Source: Hungatella hathewayi
GTDB lineage: Bacteria; Bacillota; Clostridia; Lachnospirales; Lachnospiraceae
Length of the DNA stretch: 64,000 nt
Direction of reading: 5' to 3'
Assembly (NCBI GenBank): GCA_025149285.1
Contig: CP102274.1
Coordinates: forward strand, 1,999,501 to 2,063,500
Shown here: positions 53,083-60,287 of the stretch, in pieces
Layout: the number at the start of each line of letters is the position of its first letter
How positions within the stretch are numbered: the first letter of the stretch is position 1
Notes under the pieces: model-generated
Seen by the model: only the letters and a program-made list of their open reading frames with translations
Told to the model about the DNA's origin: nothing
The model's database searches: none
Translations under genes and position numbers: made by a program

Positions 53083-53880
53083 ATGCTGACATTAAAAAAC
53101 AGAACAATGATAATCACAGGAGGGGCCGGAAACAATGGGCTGGCAATCGTGCGTATGGCTCTTGAATACGGTATGAACGTTGCTTTTATGAGCTCCTTCC
53201 ACGGAAAAGCCCAGGGAGCTGTTGCAAAAATGGATCCGAGATACCGGGATCAGGTCATCGGCTTTGCACAGAATCCTCAGGCCAGGCTTGCGGAGAATAT
53301 TGCCTGTGATCCGGAACTTTATAAGGAAGATACCACCCAGGAGGATGTGCTCCGGTGGATCTATGAGCGTTTTGGAAGCATTGACGTGGTGGTAAACGGA
53401 TCCGGCGGCCATGACCGCCATAATATGGAGGAGACGGATAAAGCCATATGGCGCCATTCCATGGAAGTGCTTGAGGCCGCATTTTTCAATACAAAGCTGG
53501 CGCTTCCTTATTTATTGAAGAGCAGGGCTCCGAGAGTCATCAATATGACCACCTGTGAGAAGAACGGAGGCTGGTATCCCAATCCTTCGTTTGCAGCATC
53601 TCGCAGCGGAATGATCGGCCTGACCCAGGAGATGGCAAAAGAACTGGGACCGAAGGGAATTACGGTGAACTGTGTTTTGACCGGCCATATTGAGCAGGAT
53701 GTTCCGGAAGAAGATATACTGCCGGAGGAGCTTAAGGCGGAACTCCTTGCGAGAACACCGTTAGGCAGGCTGGGAGTTCCGGAGGACATCGCTGGCGCGG
53801 TCAATTTTCTGGCGAGTGAGGAAGCGTCATTCATCACAGGAGCAGTTATTGATGTCAACGGCGGAGCAATCATGGGATAA
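53083..53880 (+). CDS. SDR family protein with altered active site
   Basis: A 265-aa Rossmann-fold protein of the short-chain dehydrogenase family: NAD(P) loop TGGAGNNG (12-19), NGSGGHDRHN (105-114), helix ELGPKGITVNCV and the C-terminal FLASEEASFITGAVIDVNGG. The catalytic Tyr-x3-Lys is replaced by Phe170-AAS-Arg174 and the catalytic Ser by Thr (NMTTCEK). The glycine-rich loop also has Asn where the second Gly usually lies. It may have lost redox activity or use other residues (Tyr165 is nearby). Encoded within the hydrolase operon. Confidence 0.8.
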   Translation: MLTLKNRTMIITGGAGNNGLAIVRMALEYGMNVAFMSSFHGKAQGAVAKMDPRYRDQVIGFAQNPQARLAENIACDPELYKEDTTQEDVLRWIYERFGSIDVVVNGSGGHDRHNMEETDKAIWRHSMEVLEAAFFNTKLALPYLLKSRAPRVINMTTCEKNGGWYPNPSFAASRSGMIGLTQEMAKELGPKGITVNCVLTGHIEQDVPEEDILPEELKAELLARTPLGRLGVPEDIAGAVNFLASEEASFITGAVIDVNGGAIMG

Positions 53881-53892
53881 GGAGGAAGTGTT

Positions 53893-54729
53893 ATGAGCGA
53901 TTACCGATTGCCGGAGCTGAGTCCGGCAGAAAAGAGGATGCCTGCCGCGCGTTTTATTACCGGTTATCCCCTTTGCCCCCCGAATCCGCTTCTGCAGCAG
54001 ATTTTAGACGCGGGTCCCATGGAGGTGAAGGATGCGATTCCGGCGGAGAACTGGCTGGATCTTCTGCAGATTCACGGATACCGCGATATCGTGTATGGCT
54101 ATACCATGATGCCGGATGGCTCCGGTTTCTATATTGAATATTCTGTATCGCCGGTCACCTGGCAGGGAAAATGGAGGAGATGGTACGGGACATGGTATAA
54201 CCGGTATTCGAAAAGCATGGTACCCGGGGAAGGAAATTTGAGATACAAAATATGGAATCCACTGGATCACTGGGATCATAAGTTTGTAAACGGTGAAAAT
54301 GACAGAGACGGCGTGTGGTCTGTGGAAACTCTGGACCTTGGCGCGGGAGGCAACCCGTCAAAGGGAATACCCGCCGTATCCCACTCCATTGATTTGAGAG
54401 AGTATGGCCTGTCAGAGGAGCGGTATCAGGAGCTTCTGGCGGCAGACTGCCGGGCAGAGGCCTGCTGGGAAGAATTTGAAGGTCCCGGCCACCACCTCGT
54501 CCTCCGGTTCAGCCGTCCATGCCCCCTTGGCGGAAGGGAGAGCATTAACTGCGAATGGATAGGATATTATGCGAAGGACGGCAGGATTCTCCGTGATGAG
54601 GAGACTCCGGTGGATGAGACGTATCTTAAGAACGTGCTGACGCATAATACCATCGAAAGAGCGCATTTGTATCAGGTTTTGCCGGATCTGTATGAGGCGT
54701 ACAAAGACCTTCCGATGGATGCGGATTAA
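53893..54729 (+). CDS. DAPG/phloretin hydrolase-like C-C hydrolase (2)
   Basis: A 278-aa paralogue of the gene at 50770. Shared blocks include the MPDGSG motif, SKSMVPG.GNLRYKIWN, DHWDH (His126, His129), VETLDLG (Glu145), FSRPCPLGG.E and HNTIE (His251, Glu255), and both end in DAD. It lacks the first 15 residues of copy 1, and GHG in copy 1 is GEG here, so substrate range may differ. GGAGGAAG precedes ATG. A pair of such enzymes in one operon suggests two acyl-aromatic substrates or a heteromer. Confidence 0.8.
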   Translation: MSDYRLPELSPAEKRMPAARFITGYPLCPPNPLLQQILDAGPMEVKDAIPAENWLDLLQIHGYRDIVYGYTMMPDGSGFYIEYSVSPVTWQGKWRRWYGTWYNRYSKSMVPGEGNLRYKIWNPLDHWDHKFVNGENDRDGVWSVETLDLGAGGNPSKGIPAVSHSIDLREYGLSEERYQELLAADCRAEACWEEFEGPGHHLVLRFSRPCPLGGRESINCEWIGYYAKDGRILRDEETPVDETYLKNVLTHNTIERAHLYQVLPDLYEAYKDLPMDAD

Positions 54730-54753
54730 TCATTGCCAGAGAAGGAGATTGGT

Positions 54754-56031
54754 ATGGGAGAGATAAAAACGACCTTCGTATATCTTGCCAAACGGGTTCC
54801 GGGAGTGCTGTATAAACCGAAAGCGGGCAGCCCCAAACAGGGCATCAGCGTCCTGGTCATGCATTCAGATGAGGATTATCTGACATTTCCAACCGGCGCA
54901 GAACTGGCAGAGCGCGGATATACGGTTTTATGTGCCAACCCGGCGAATAAAGAAGGAATCATCTTCAGCCAGGTGGAAAAGATGCAGTGTGTCAAGGCTG
55001 CAGTTCTTTACCTGCGCAGTCTGCCAGATGTCGAAAAGGTGGTTCTTATGGGGCACAGCGGAGGCGGAACCCTGATGACGGCTTATCAGAATATTGCGGA
55101 AAACGGCGCGGAGGTATTCCAGGGACAGGAAAAGATCGTTCCCTATCCGGACAACAGTGAACTTCCGCCTGCCGATGGCCTCATGCTTCTGGATTCCAAC
55201 TGGGGAAATGCCGCGATGCAGCTGTTCAGCTTAGATCCTGCGGTGGAATCAGAGAACAGCGGACGGCTGATCAATGAGGAACTGAATCTCTTTAACCCCC
55301 AGAATGGGTTCCAGCCCGACGGAGCCCATTACGACAGGGAATTTATTGATCAGTTTCAGCGGGCTCAGAGCGCGAGAAACAGCTGTATTCTTGATTATGC
55401 CTTAAACCGCCTTCTTCTGCTGCAGAACGGCCAGGGAAACTACTGCGACGACGAGCCGTTAATCATACCGGGAGCCGCGCAGGGCTTCTTCAATAATAAA
55501 CTGTACGCGCAGGATATCCGGCTCATGTCCCATACGAGAGAGCCGCACCTTCTGCTGCACGGAGATGGAACGGCGACGAAGGAGATAGTGTACAGCGTGC
55601 GCCGACCGGAAAATCCGCGTTCCTATACCGATTCATTCTGGGAGGGAGCCCGTTTCCTTTCGGTGAAGACGTACTTAACCTCCTATGCGGTACGGACGGA
55701 AAAAGAATTCGGTTACGATGAGGACCACGTGTGGGGGATTGAATGGGATTCCACCTATAACTGCACTCCGGGCAATGTCGTAGGGATAAGAGTCCCCCTT
55801 CTTGTCATGGGAATGACAGGCGGATGGGAATACTTAGCGTCCGAGACGATCTACCAGATGGCTACGAGCAAAGACAAGACGATCGCGTTTGTAGAGGGCG
55901 CGACTCACAGATTCACTCCGGCGAAGGACTGTGAGGCGTATGAAGGGCAGTTTGGCGATACGATGAAGACTCTGCATGATTTTGCAGACGCCTGGTTATC
56001 AGCACCAGGACGGTTTTGGAATGGAGAATAA
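54754..56031 (+). CDS. Alpha/beta hydrolase
   Basis: A 425-aa cytosolic hydrolase. The oxyanion strand is ISVLVMHSDED, the nucleophile elbow GHSGGGT (Ser about 104), and the late acid/base region contains LLVMGMTGGWEY and EGATHRFTPAKD (catalytic His). A large insertion of ~170 residues between strands forms a lid. ATG 54754 is chosen for AAGGAG six bases upstream, over a TTG at 54733. Last gene of the operon, possibly an esterase or amidase releasing aromatic acids. Confidence 0.82.
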   Translation: MGEIKTTFVYLAKRVPGVLYKPKAGSPKQGISVLVMHSDEDYLTFPTGAELAERGYTVLCANPANKEGIIFSQVEKMQCVKAAVLYLRSLPDVEKVVLMGHSGGGTLMTAYQNIAENGAEVFQGQEKIVPYPDNSELPPADGLMLLDSNWGNAAMQLFSLDPAVESENSGRLINEELNLFNPQNGFQPDGAHYDREFIDQFQRAQSARNSCILDYALNRLLLLQNGQGNYCDDEPLIIPGAAQGFFNNKLYAQDIRLMSHTREPHLLLHGDGTATKEIVYSVRRPENPRSYTDSFWEGARFLSVKTYLTSYAVRTEKEFGYDEDHVWGIEWDSTYNCTPGNVVGIRVPLLVMGMTGGWEYLASETIYQMATSKDKTIAFVEGATHRFTPAKDCEAYEGQFGDTMKTLHDFADAWLSAPGRFWNGE

Positions 56032-56067
56032 TAGAAAGGAGGCCGCTGTACTGGCCTCCTTTCTATT
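56030..56067. terminator. Terminator between hydrolase operon and the Abi gene
   Basis: AATAGAAAGGAGGCC pairs perfectly with GGCCTCCTTTCTATT around GCTGTACT. It serves convergent transcripts. Confidence 0.8.
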
Positions 56068-56094
56068 ACTGGTTAACGTAAGCGATGTAATATA

Positions 56095-57036
56095 TTATAT
56101 TTTTCGATACGAAGTGACTTTTTTCCAATTTGCAGGAAATCCCATAATGTTAAGTAAGACGTCACGAGAAATCTGTTGGTTGCTGGTTACCGCTTCTTCT
56201 ATCAATTTGCTAAGCTGTGATTTGTACCGTAAGAATTCTGAATTTGGCAGTAAATAACGGAATGCCAGGACAACAGCAAAGTAGTCTCGTTTTCCACAAA
56301 GATAATAATTGCCCTGCACAGGAATGCTGAGCTTTTTATGCAGTGGGAAATCGGGAATATCTTTTTTGGCACATCGGTGAGAAAACATTCGTTCATTATG
56401 CGCACACAAATTTCGGTAGTCCGTTAATACATCTAAAACTTGTCCTAATTGCTTTTCGTTAACAGCAGGAAAGTTACGGCTGACAGCATATTGGATTTTA
56501 GAAACTGATAATTCATACATTTTTGATAATGTACCGAAGGAAAGAGCATTTACCATTACCCAAAGGGGGACATTTCCGTGTACCTTTTTGTTATGCTCAA
56601 GAAATGGGTATGATGTCTGCTTGGTCAGTAGTGGAGAGAGATACTTTGTAATCAAGCGATTAATAGCATTGCTTTTTTTCTTTGTATTGTCATAATTTGC
56701 TGGATTCAGATATGCACTTTGTTGTTCTCCAAATTGATCACAAAATGCATAGCTTAGGGTAGAACGAATATGCCGTTCAATATGTAAAAGATGGCGAAGC
56801 GTTAGTTCACGTAACTGTTCGTCAAACTGGTATAACGCAAGAATGTCCTGCAGGGTGGTACCATCCCTGTAGTTCTTCGTGGAAGGATTTTTAAATAAAT
56901 CCTTGTACCCTGTAATTAAAGCATAGTAGCCATCATGCCGTAGTATGGACTTCGCTTCTTCCACATCCGTTATCGTCAGATTTTTATCGCGGAGTTTTTG
57001 TATTTGTTGTTCATAGGTCATGAATGGTTTTGGCAT
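56095..57036 (-). CDS. Abi family (AbiD/AbiF-like) HEPN defence protein
   Basis: A 313-aa protein of the Abi_2 family: MTYEQQIQKLRDKNLTI and AKSILRHDGYYALITGYKDLF at the start, LRHLLHIERHIRSTLSYAF, and the HEPN nuclease motif YRNLCAHNERMF (R-x4-H). Such proteins act as phage-triggered RNases, and AbiF relatives are considered ancestors of Cas13. The gene is AT-rich compared with its flanks. CGGAGG precedes the ATG. A promoter and a short RNA with terminator lie directly upstream, matching the known pairing of abiF genes with a small RNA. Confidence 0.85.
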   Translation of the reverse strand: MPKPFMTYEQQIQKLRDKNLTITDVEEAKSILRHDGYYALITGYKDLFKNPSTKNYRDGTTLQDILALYQFDEQLRELTLRHLLHIERHIRSTLSYAFCDQFGEQQSAYLNPANYDNTKKKSNAINRLITKYLSPLLTKQTSYPFLEHNKKVHGNVPLWVMVNALSFGTLSKMYELSVSKIQYAVSRNFPAVNEKQLGQVLDVLTDYRNLCAHNERMFSHRCAKKDIPDFPLHKKLSIPVQGNYYLCGKRDYFAVVLAFRYLLPNSEFLRYKSQLSKLIEEAVTSNQQISRDVLLNIMGFPANWKKVTSYRKI

Positions 57037-57058
57037 AAGTTACCTCCGTATAAAAGTT

Positions 57059-57122
57059 AAAAGGAGCCCCCGCAGGGACTCCTCCGATCGCAGGCCTCGC
57101 AAGCTACTGCAATCTATTCACT
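57059..57122 (-). ncRNA. Small RNA upstream of the Abi gene (abiF-RNA-like)
   Basis: Driven by the promoter at 57129-57157, an RNA of about 64 bases would start near 57122. It folds as GATTGCAG-TA-GCTT-GCG-AGGC-CTGCGATC (57114 to 57086). A terminator hairpin AGGAGTCCC/GGGGGCTCCT with TTTT follows (57083 to 57059), ending 22 bases before the Abi start. Known abiF-motif RNAs hold the same position. I infer an antitoxin-like or guide-like role. Confidence 0.7.
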
Positions 57123-57128
57123 GAGGTA

Positions 57129-57157
57129 AGTATAGCGTATTTTAACCAGGCTGTCAA
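57129..57157 (-). promoter_or_regulatory. Consensus promoter of the Abi-associated RNA
   Basis: On the minus strand TTGACA (57157-57152), a 17-base spacer and TATACT (57134-57129). This is the best match to the sigma-A consensus in the window. Confidence 0.88.
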
Positions 57158-57281
57158 TGGAAATCCCATAAACTCCTTAGTGGTTTCATAACGCTATACA
57201 ATCCAGTTCTTTATAGTTTATGTAGAAGCAATCAAAAAAATTCTTATGCTCGAAGGCTTCTCTGCAAGCTCTTTCTTGTTT

Positions 57282-58166
57282 TTACTGGCTTATCTGTTCA
57301 ATCATATAATGCAGAAAATCCGCGGCGGAGGCCGACCGGACCTTTCTCTGGTAGAGCAAGTAGATGTAGGAACGGATCGTCGGATAGATATCCACGATGG
57401 AGATATTGGGAATCTCAGCCGGGATGTGCAGCCGGTTTAAGATCGCAACACCCCGCCCGTTGCTGACGTAGCGCACCATGGTTGAGGTAAACTCCGAGTG
57501 GGCAATCACATTTGGGATAAAGTTTTTTGAATCACATAAATTCAGAAATTTCTGGGTTTCTTCATGCGTGCTTCCCACAGAGTTGGAATGGAGAATGAAT
57601 TTTTCTCCGTACAGCTGCTCTAAGGTCACGCTCTCTTTATCGGCAAGCGGATGACCGCAGGGAAAAACCGCGGCTAAATGGTCCGTCTTATAGATCATCT
57701 TGTTAAAACTCTCATCCTGCACGTCATTTTCAGAGACGAAGGCAAAATCACACTTCTTGGACTTCAAAAGAGACATGGGCTGATAACTTTCAATGATATT
57801 CAGATTGTGTTCAGGATACTTTCTCGAGAAATCAGCGATGGTATCTACCAGACCGTACTGTCCCAGCACCGGCGCGTAGGCGATTGAAAAATGGTCCTTA
57901 TCCTTGTCTGTCAAATCTCCAAGTGTAGCGATGGCTTCATGCTGAAGCTGTACGATCTGTTTGGCATACGGATAAAAGGCATGGCTGTATTCATTCAGCT
58001 TGACGTTTCTGGTAGAACGGTCAAACAGAGATAAATTCAGTTCCTCCTCCAGTTTGTGAATGTGCTTGGTCAGTGAAGACTGAGACAGGTTCATAATTGC
58101 AGCGGTTTCCTGAAAGCTGCATGTTTCGACCAGAGAAACGAATTCTTCCAGTACGCTTATTTCCAT
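57282..58166 (-). CDS. LysR family transcriptional regulator
   Basis: A 294-aa regulator. The N-terminal winged helix is LEEFVSLVETCSFQETAAIM, then NLSQSSLTKHIHKLEEELN, and the C-terminal periplasmic-binding-like domain starts near 90 (FSIAYAPVLGQYGLVDTIAD). GGAGG precedes ATG. The insertion sequence ends 23 bases upstream of the start, so the original promoter is now 1.9 kb away. It was divergent from the esterase gene at 60288. LysR-like sites (dyad centred near -63) occur in four nearby promoters. Confidence 0.9.
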   Translation of the reverse strand: MEISVLEEFVSLVETCSFQETAAIMNLSQSSLTKHIHKLEEELNLSLFDRSTRNVKLNEYSHAFYPYAKQIVQLQHEAIATLGDLTDKDKDHFSIAYAPVLGQYGLVDTIADFSRKYPEHNLNIIESYQPMSLLKSKKCDFAFVSENDVQDESFNKMIYKTDHLAAVFPCGHPLADKESVTLEQLYGEKFILHSNSVGSTHEETQKFLNLCDSKNFIPNVIAHSEFTSTMVRYVSNGRGVAILNRLHIPAEIPNISIVDIYPTIRSYIYLLYQRKVRSASAADFLHYMIEQISQ

Positions 58167-58181
58167 ATATTTCCTCCCCCA

Positions 58182-58189
58182 TAAGAAAT
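58182..58189. repeat. Left target-site duplication TAAGAAAT
   Basis: Perfect 8-bp match to 60089-60096 on the other side of the insertion sequence. Confidence 0.9.
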
Positions 58190-58326
58190 GGTAGTGTCAA
58201 AGACTACCTCATTTTTTTATAAAAAACCTTGATTTTATAGGAGATTCAAATAAAAAGAGCATTGACCTCCCTTTTTTGGTATAATGTCAATCGCCAAACC
58301 AACCTTATACAAAGGAGACAATGCTC

Positions 58327-59784
58327 ATGGACATTATACTTTATTTACTTCAAGTAATTCAAGACCTTTATCAGCAAAACTGCTGGCTGATTCTATTTAT
58401 CTGCAAATATATCCCTCTGAAACAGTGGGCTTTTGATGATTCCCATTCTCCGAAATATCAGAAGTTCAGGATTGACGAGCTTCCTAAGATCATCTCCTTT
58501 CAGCAGGACTGGAACTGGCTGGATCTCATTTCCTACTATCAGCAGCGTTACCACAAAACTATCCGGCCTGTCTTCCGCCGTGTTGAATGTGATATTCCTG
58601 TGGACTGCACATGCCCTGCATGCAGCGCTCCTGTGGACTATTTGTCCTGGAACAATGGACGGCAAAAAAATCAGATCCGATGTAAAGTCTGCCAGACTCT
58701 TTTTTCTCCAACACAAGACAGCCGTTTTTCCAAAAATTCGCGCCTTCACTGTCCCCATTGCTCCCATGCTTTGGTTCATAAAAAGGACCGCAAACACTTC
58801 ATTGTACACAAATGTGTAAACCCTAAATGTCCTTACTATCTGCACAACCTGAAGACAGTTGACAAGGCTGATCTTGATGAGGACTATGGCAAAAATAAAT
58901 ATAAGCTCCACTACATCTACCGTGAATTCACAGTAGATTTCTTTCGCATGGACTTAAACAGCCTTCCAAAACATGCTTCTTCTCTTAGATTCTCGAAGTT
59001 TGACCAGAACGTACTGGGCCTCTGCCTTTCCTACAAGATCAATCTTGGCCTCTCTCTGCGCAAGACTGCACAGGCTCTGGGGGACATCCACGGTATCACC
59101 ATCTCGCACCAGCAGGTGGCCAACTATCTCAAAACTGCCGCCCTCTGTGTAAAACCATTTGTTGACAACTATAACTACGATGTCGGCAATGTCTTCACTG
59201 CTGATGAAACCTACATCAAGATCCGCGGCATAAAAGGATATATCTGGTTCATCATGGACGCTGCCAAACGCTCCATTATCGGCTATCAGGTTTCAGATAA
59301 CCGCGGTGTCGGTCCCTGCATTCTATCCATGAGGATGGCTTTGAAACACTTAAAAGAATTACCCGCAAAGTTCAAATTTATTGCGGATGGTTACAGCGCC
59401 TATCCCCTTGCTGCACAGCAGTTTTTTATCGAATCCAAAGGTAAGCTGAAGTTTGACATCACCCAGGTGATTGGACTTACCAACGACGATGAAGTATCCA
59501 GAGAATTCCGTCCATACAAACAGATGATTGAACGGCTCAACCGCACATACAAGGCTTCCTACAGGCCTACAAACGGTTTTGATAACATCGACGGTGCCAA
59601 CTATGATCTGGCCCTCTGGGTTGCCTACTATAACTTCCTGCGGCCACACAGACAGTTTAAAGGTAACGTTCTAAACCGAGTGGAAATGCTGGAAGGTGCT
59701 GACAACATGCCGGGCAAGTGGCAGATACTTATCTTTCTTGGTCAACAGACAATCAAAAATCTCCAGTCCGGACAGACTTCATAA
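58327..59784 (+). CDS. DDE transposase with N-terminal zinc fingers
   Basis: A 485-aa transposase. Residues 75-175 have several zinc-binding pairs (CTCPAC, CKVCQ, CPHC, CVNPKC). The catalytic DDE core follows, with Asp in TADETYIKI, Asp in FIADGYSAY and Glu in KQMIERLNRTYK. The core resembles IS6-like/IS240-type DDE domains, although the protein is twice the usual IS6 size. ATG 58327 lies nine bases from GGAG; ATG 58321 is closer but also possible. It appears intact. Confidence 0.85.
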   Translation: MDIILYLLQVIQDLYQQNCWLILFICKYIPLKQWAFDDSHSPKYQKFRIDELPKIISFQQDWNWLDLISYYQQRYHKTIRPVFRRVECDIPVDCTCPACSAPVDYLSWNNGRQKNQIRCKVCQTLFSPTQDSRFSKNSRLHCPHCSHALVHKKDRKHFIVHKCVNPKCPYYLHNLKTVDKADLDEDYGKNKYKLHYIYREFTVDFFRMDLNSLPKHASSLRFSKFDQNVLGLCLSYKINLGLSLRKTAQALGDIHGITISHQQVANYLKTAALCVKPFVDNYNYDVGNVFTADETYIKIRGIKGYIWFIMDAAKRSIIGYQVSDNRGVGPCILSMRMALKHLKELPAKFKFIADGYSAYPLAAQQFFIESKGKLKFDITQVIGLTNDDEVSREFRPYKQMIERLNRTYKASYRPTNGFDNIDGANYDLALWVAYYNFLRPHRQFKGNVLNRVEMLEGADNMPGKWQILIFLGQQTIKNLQSGQTS

Positions 59785-59890
59785 TGAGCGGAGTTGTTGT
59801 CAGGCGAACCGTGGAATACCGGAGCGCATCGCGCGAGGATATGCCGCGAAAGTCGCTTGACATAAAGCTCACGGATTATCCTTTCTCAGC

Positions 59891-60002
59891 AGAAAAGGGG
59901 CAACTGCACCCTTTTCCTGCCTTCCGGCGAGGACGGGTTCGGGCAGAGCCCGAAAATGGGTCAAGGGACAAGTCCCTTGCAGGTTTTAGGGCAGCGCCCT
60001 AA
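59891..60002 (+). repeat. Tandem hairpin array in the IS 3' region
   Basis: AAAAGGG/CCCTTTT (59893-59915), TTCGGGC-AGA-GCCCGAA (59938-59954), CAAGGGAC-AA-GTCCCTTG (59962-59979) and TTAGGGC-AGC-GCCCTAA (59986-60002) follow one another. The last three share a stem centred on GGGxx. They lie between the transposase stop and the right inverted repeat. Confidence 0.7.
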
Positions 60003-60088
60003 GGTCTTTCTCATCAATATTTGCAGTTTTCAAGGTTCAATCTGAGCCTTTTTTTGCTCAGTTTTTTCATAAATCATTTGACACTATC

Positions 60089-60096
60089 TAAGAAAT
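60089..60096. repeat. Right target-site duplication TAAGAAAT
   Basis: Perfect copy of 58182-58189. Confidence 0.9.
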
Positions 60097-60100
60097 ATTT

Positions 60101-60116
60101 ATCGTAGTTATACGAT
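60101..60116. promoter_or_regulatory. Dyad ATCGTA-GTTA-TACGAT, candidate regulator site
   Basis: A perfect 6-4-6 inverted repeat. Removing the insertion sequence would place it about 27-42 bases before the LysR start, where autoregulatory LysR sites usually lie. Confidence 0.55.
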
Positions 60117-60166
60117 GACAGTATACCATAATTTACGGTGAAGTTCAAATCCTGCCATATCCGATA

Positions 60167-60232
60167 TTTTCCATTCTGGAAAGAACCCGGCCGTGAAGCG
60201 AATTGATCCGTGAAGCTCTCTAATGGTATATA
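60167..60232 (+). promoter_or_regulatory. Shared-element promoter 3 (esterase lipoprotein)
   Basis: Dyad TTTTCCA-TTC-TGGAAAG at 60167-60183, GAATTGATC at 60200-60208 as -35, and -10 TATATA at 60227-60232 with TGG before it. Confidence 0.6.
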
Positions 60233-60287
60233 TTTGGTATCAGAGATTTGGGGCTGATAAAAATACAGGGTGTGAAAGGAGAAGAAT

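Larger units (their letters stand above)
58190..60088 (+). mobile_element. Complete insertion sequence, 1,899 bp
   Basis: Ends are GGTAGTGTCAAA and, inverted, GATAGTGTCAAA (11 of 12 identical). It is flanked by perfect 8-bp duplications TAAGAAAT and carries one DDE transposase gene with its own extended -10 (TGGTATAAT near 58278). Both ends hold an outward TTGACA. The 3' noncoding 300 bases contain four tandem hairpins. The perfect duplications point to a recent insertion. The IS family is not certain. Confidence 0.9.

Noticed and set aside
58190..58300. Outward hybrid promoter from the IS left end to LysR
   Set aside because: The outward TTGACA has no -10-like hexamer at 16-18 bases.
59891..60002. 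CRISPR array
   Set aside because: The palindromes differ in sequence and have no regular spacers; they are hairpins within the insertion sequence.
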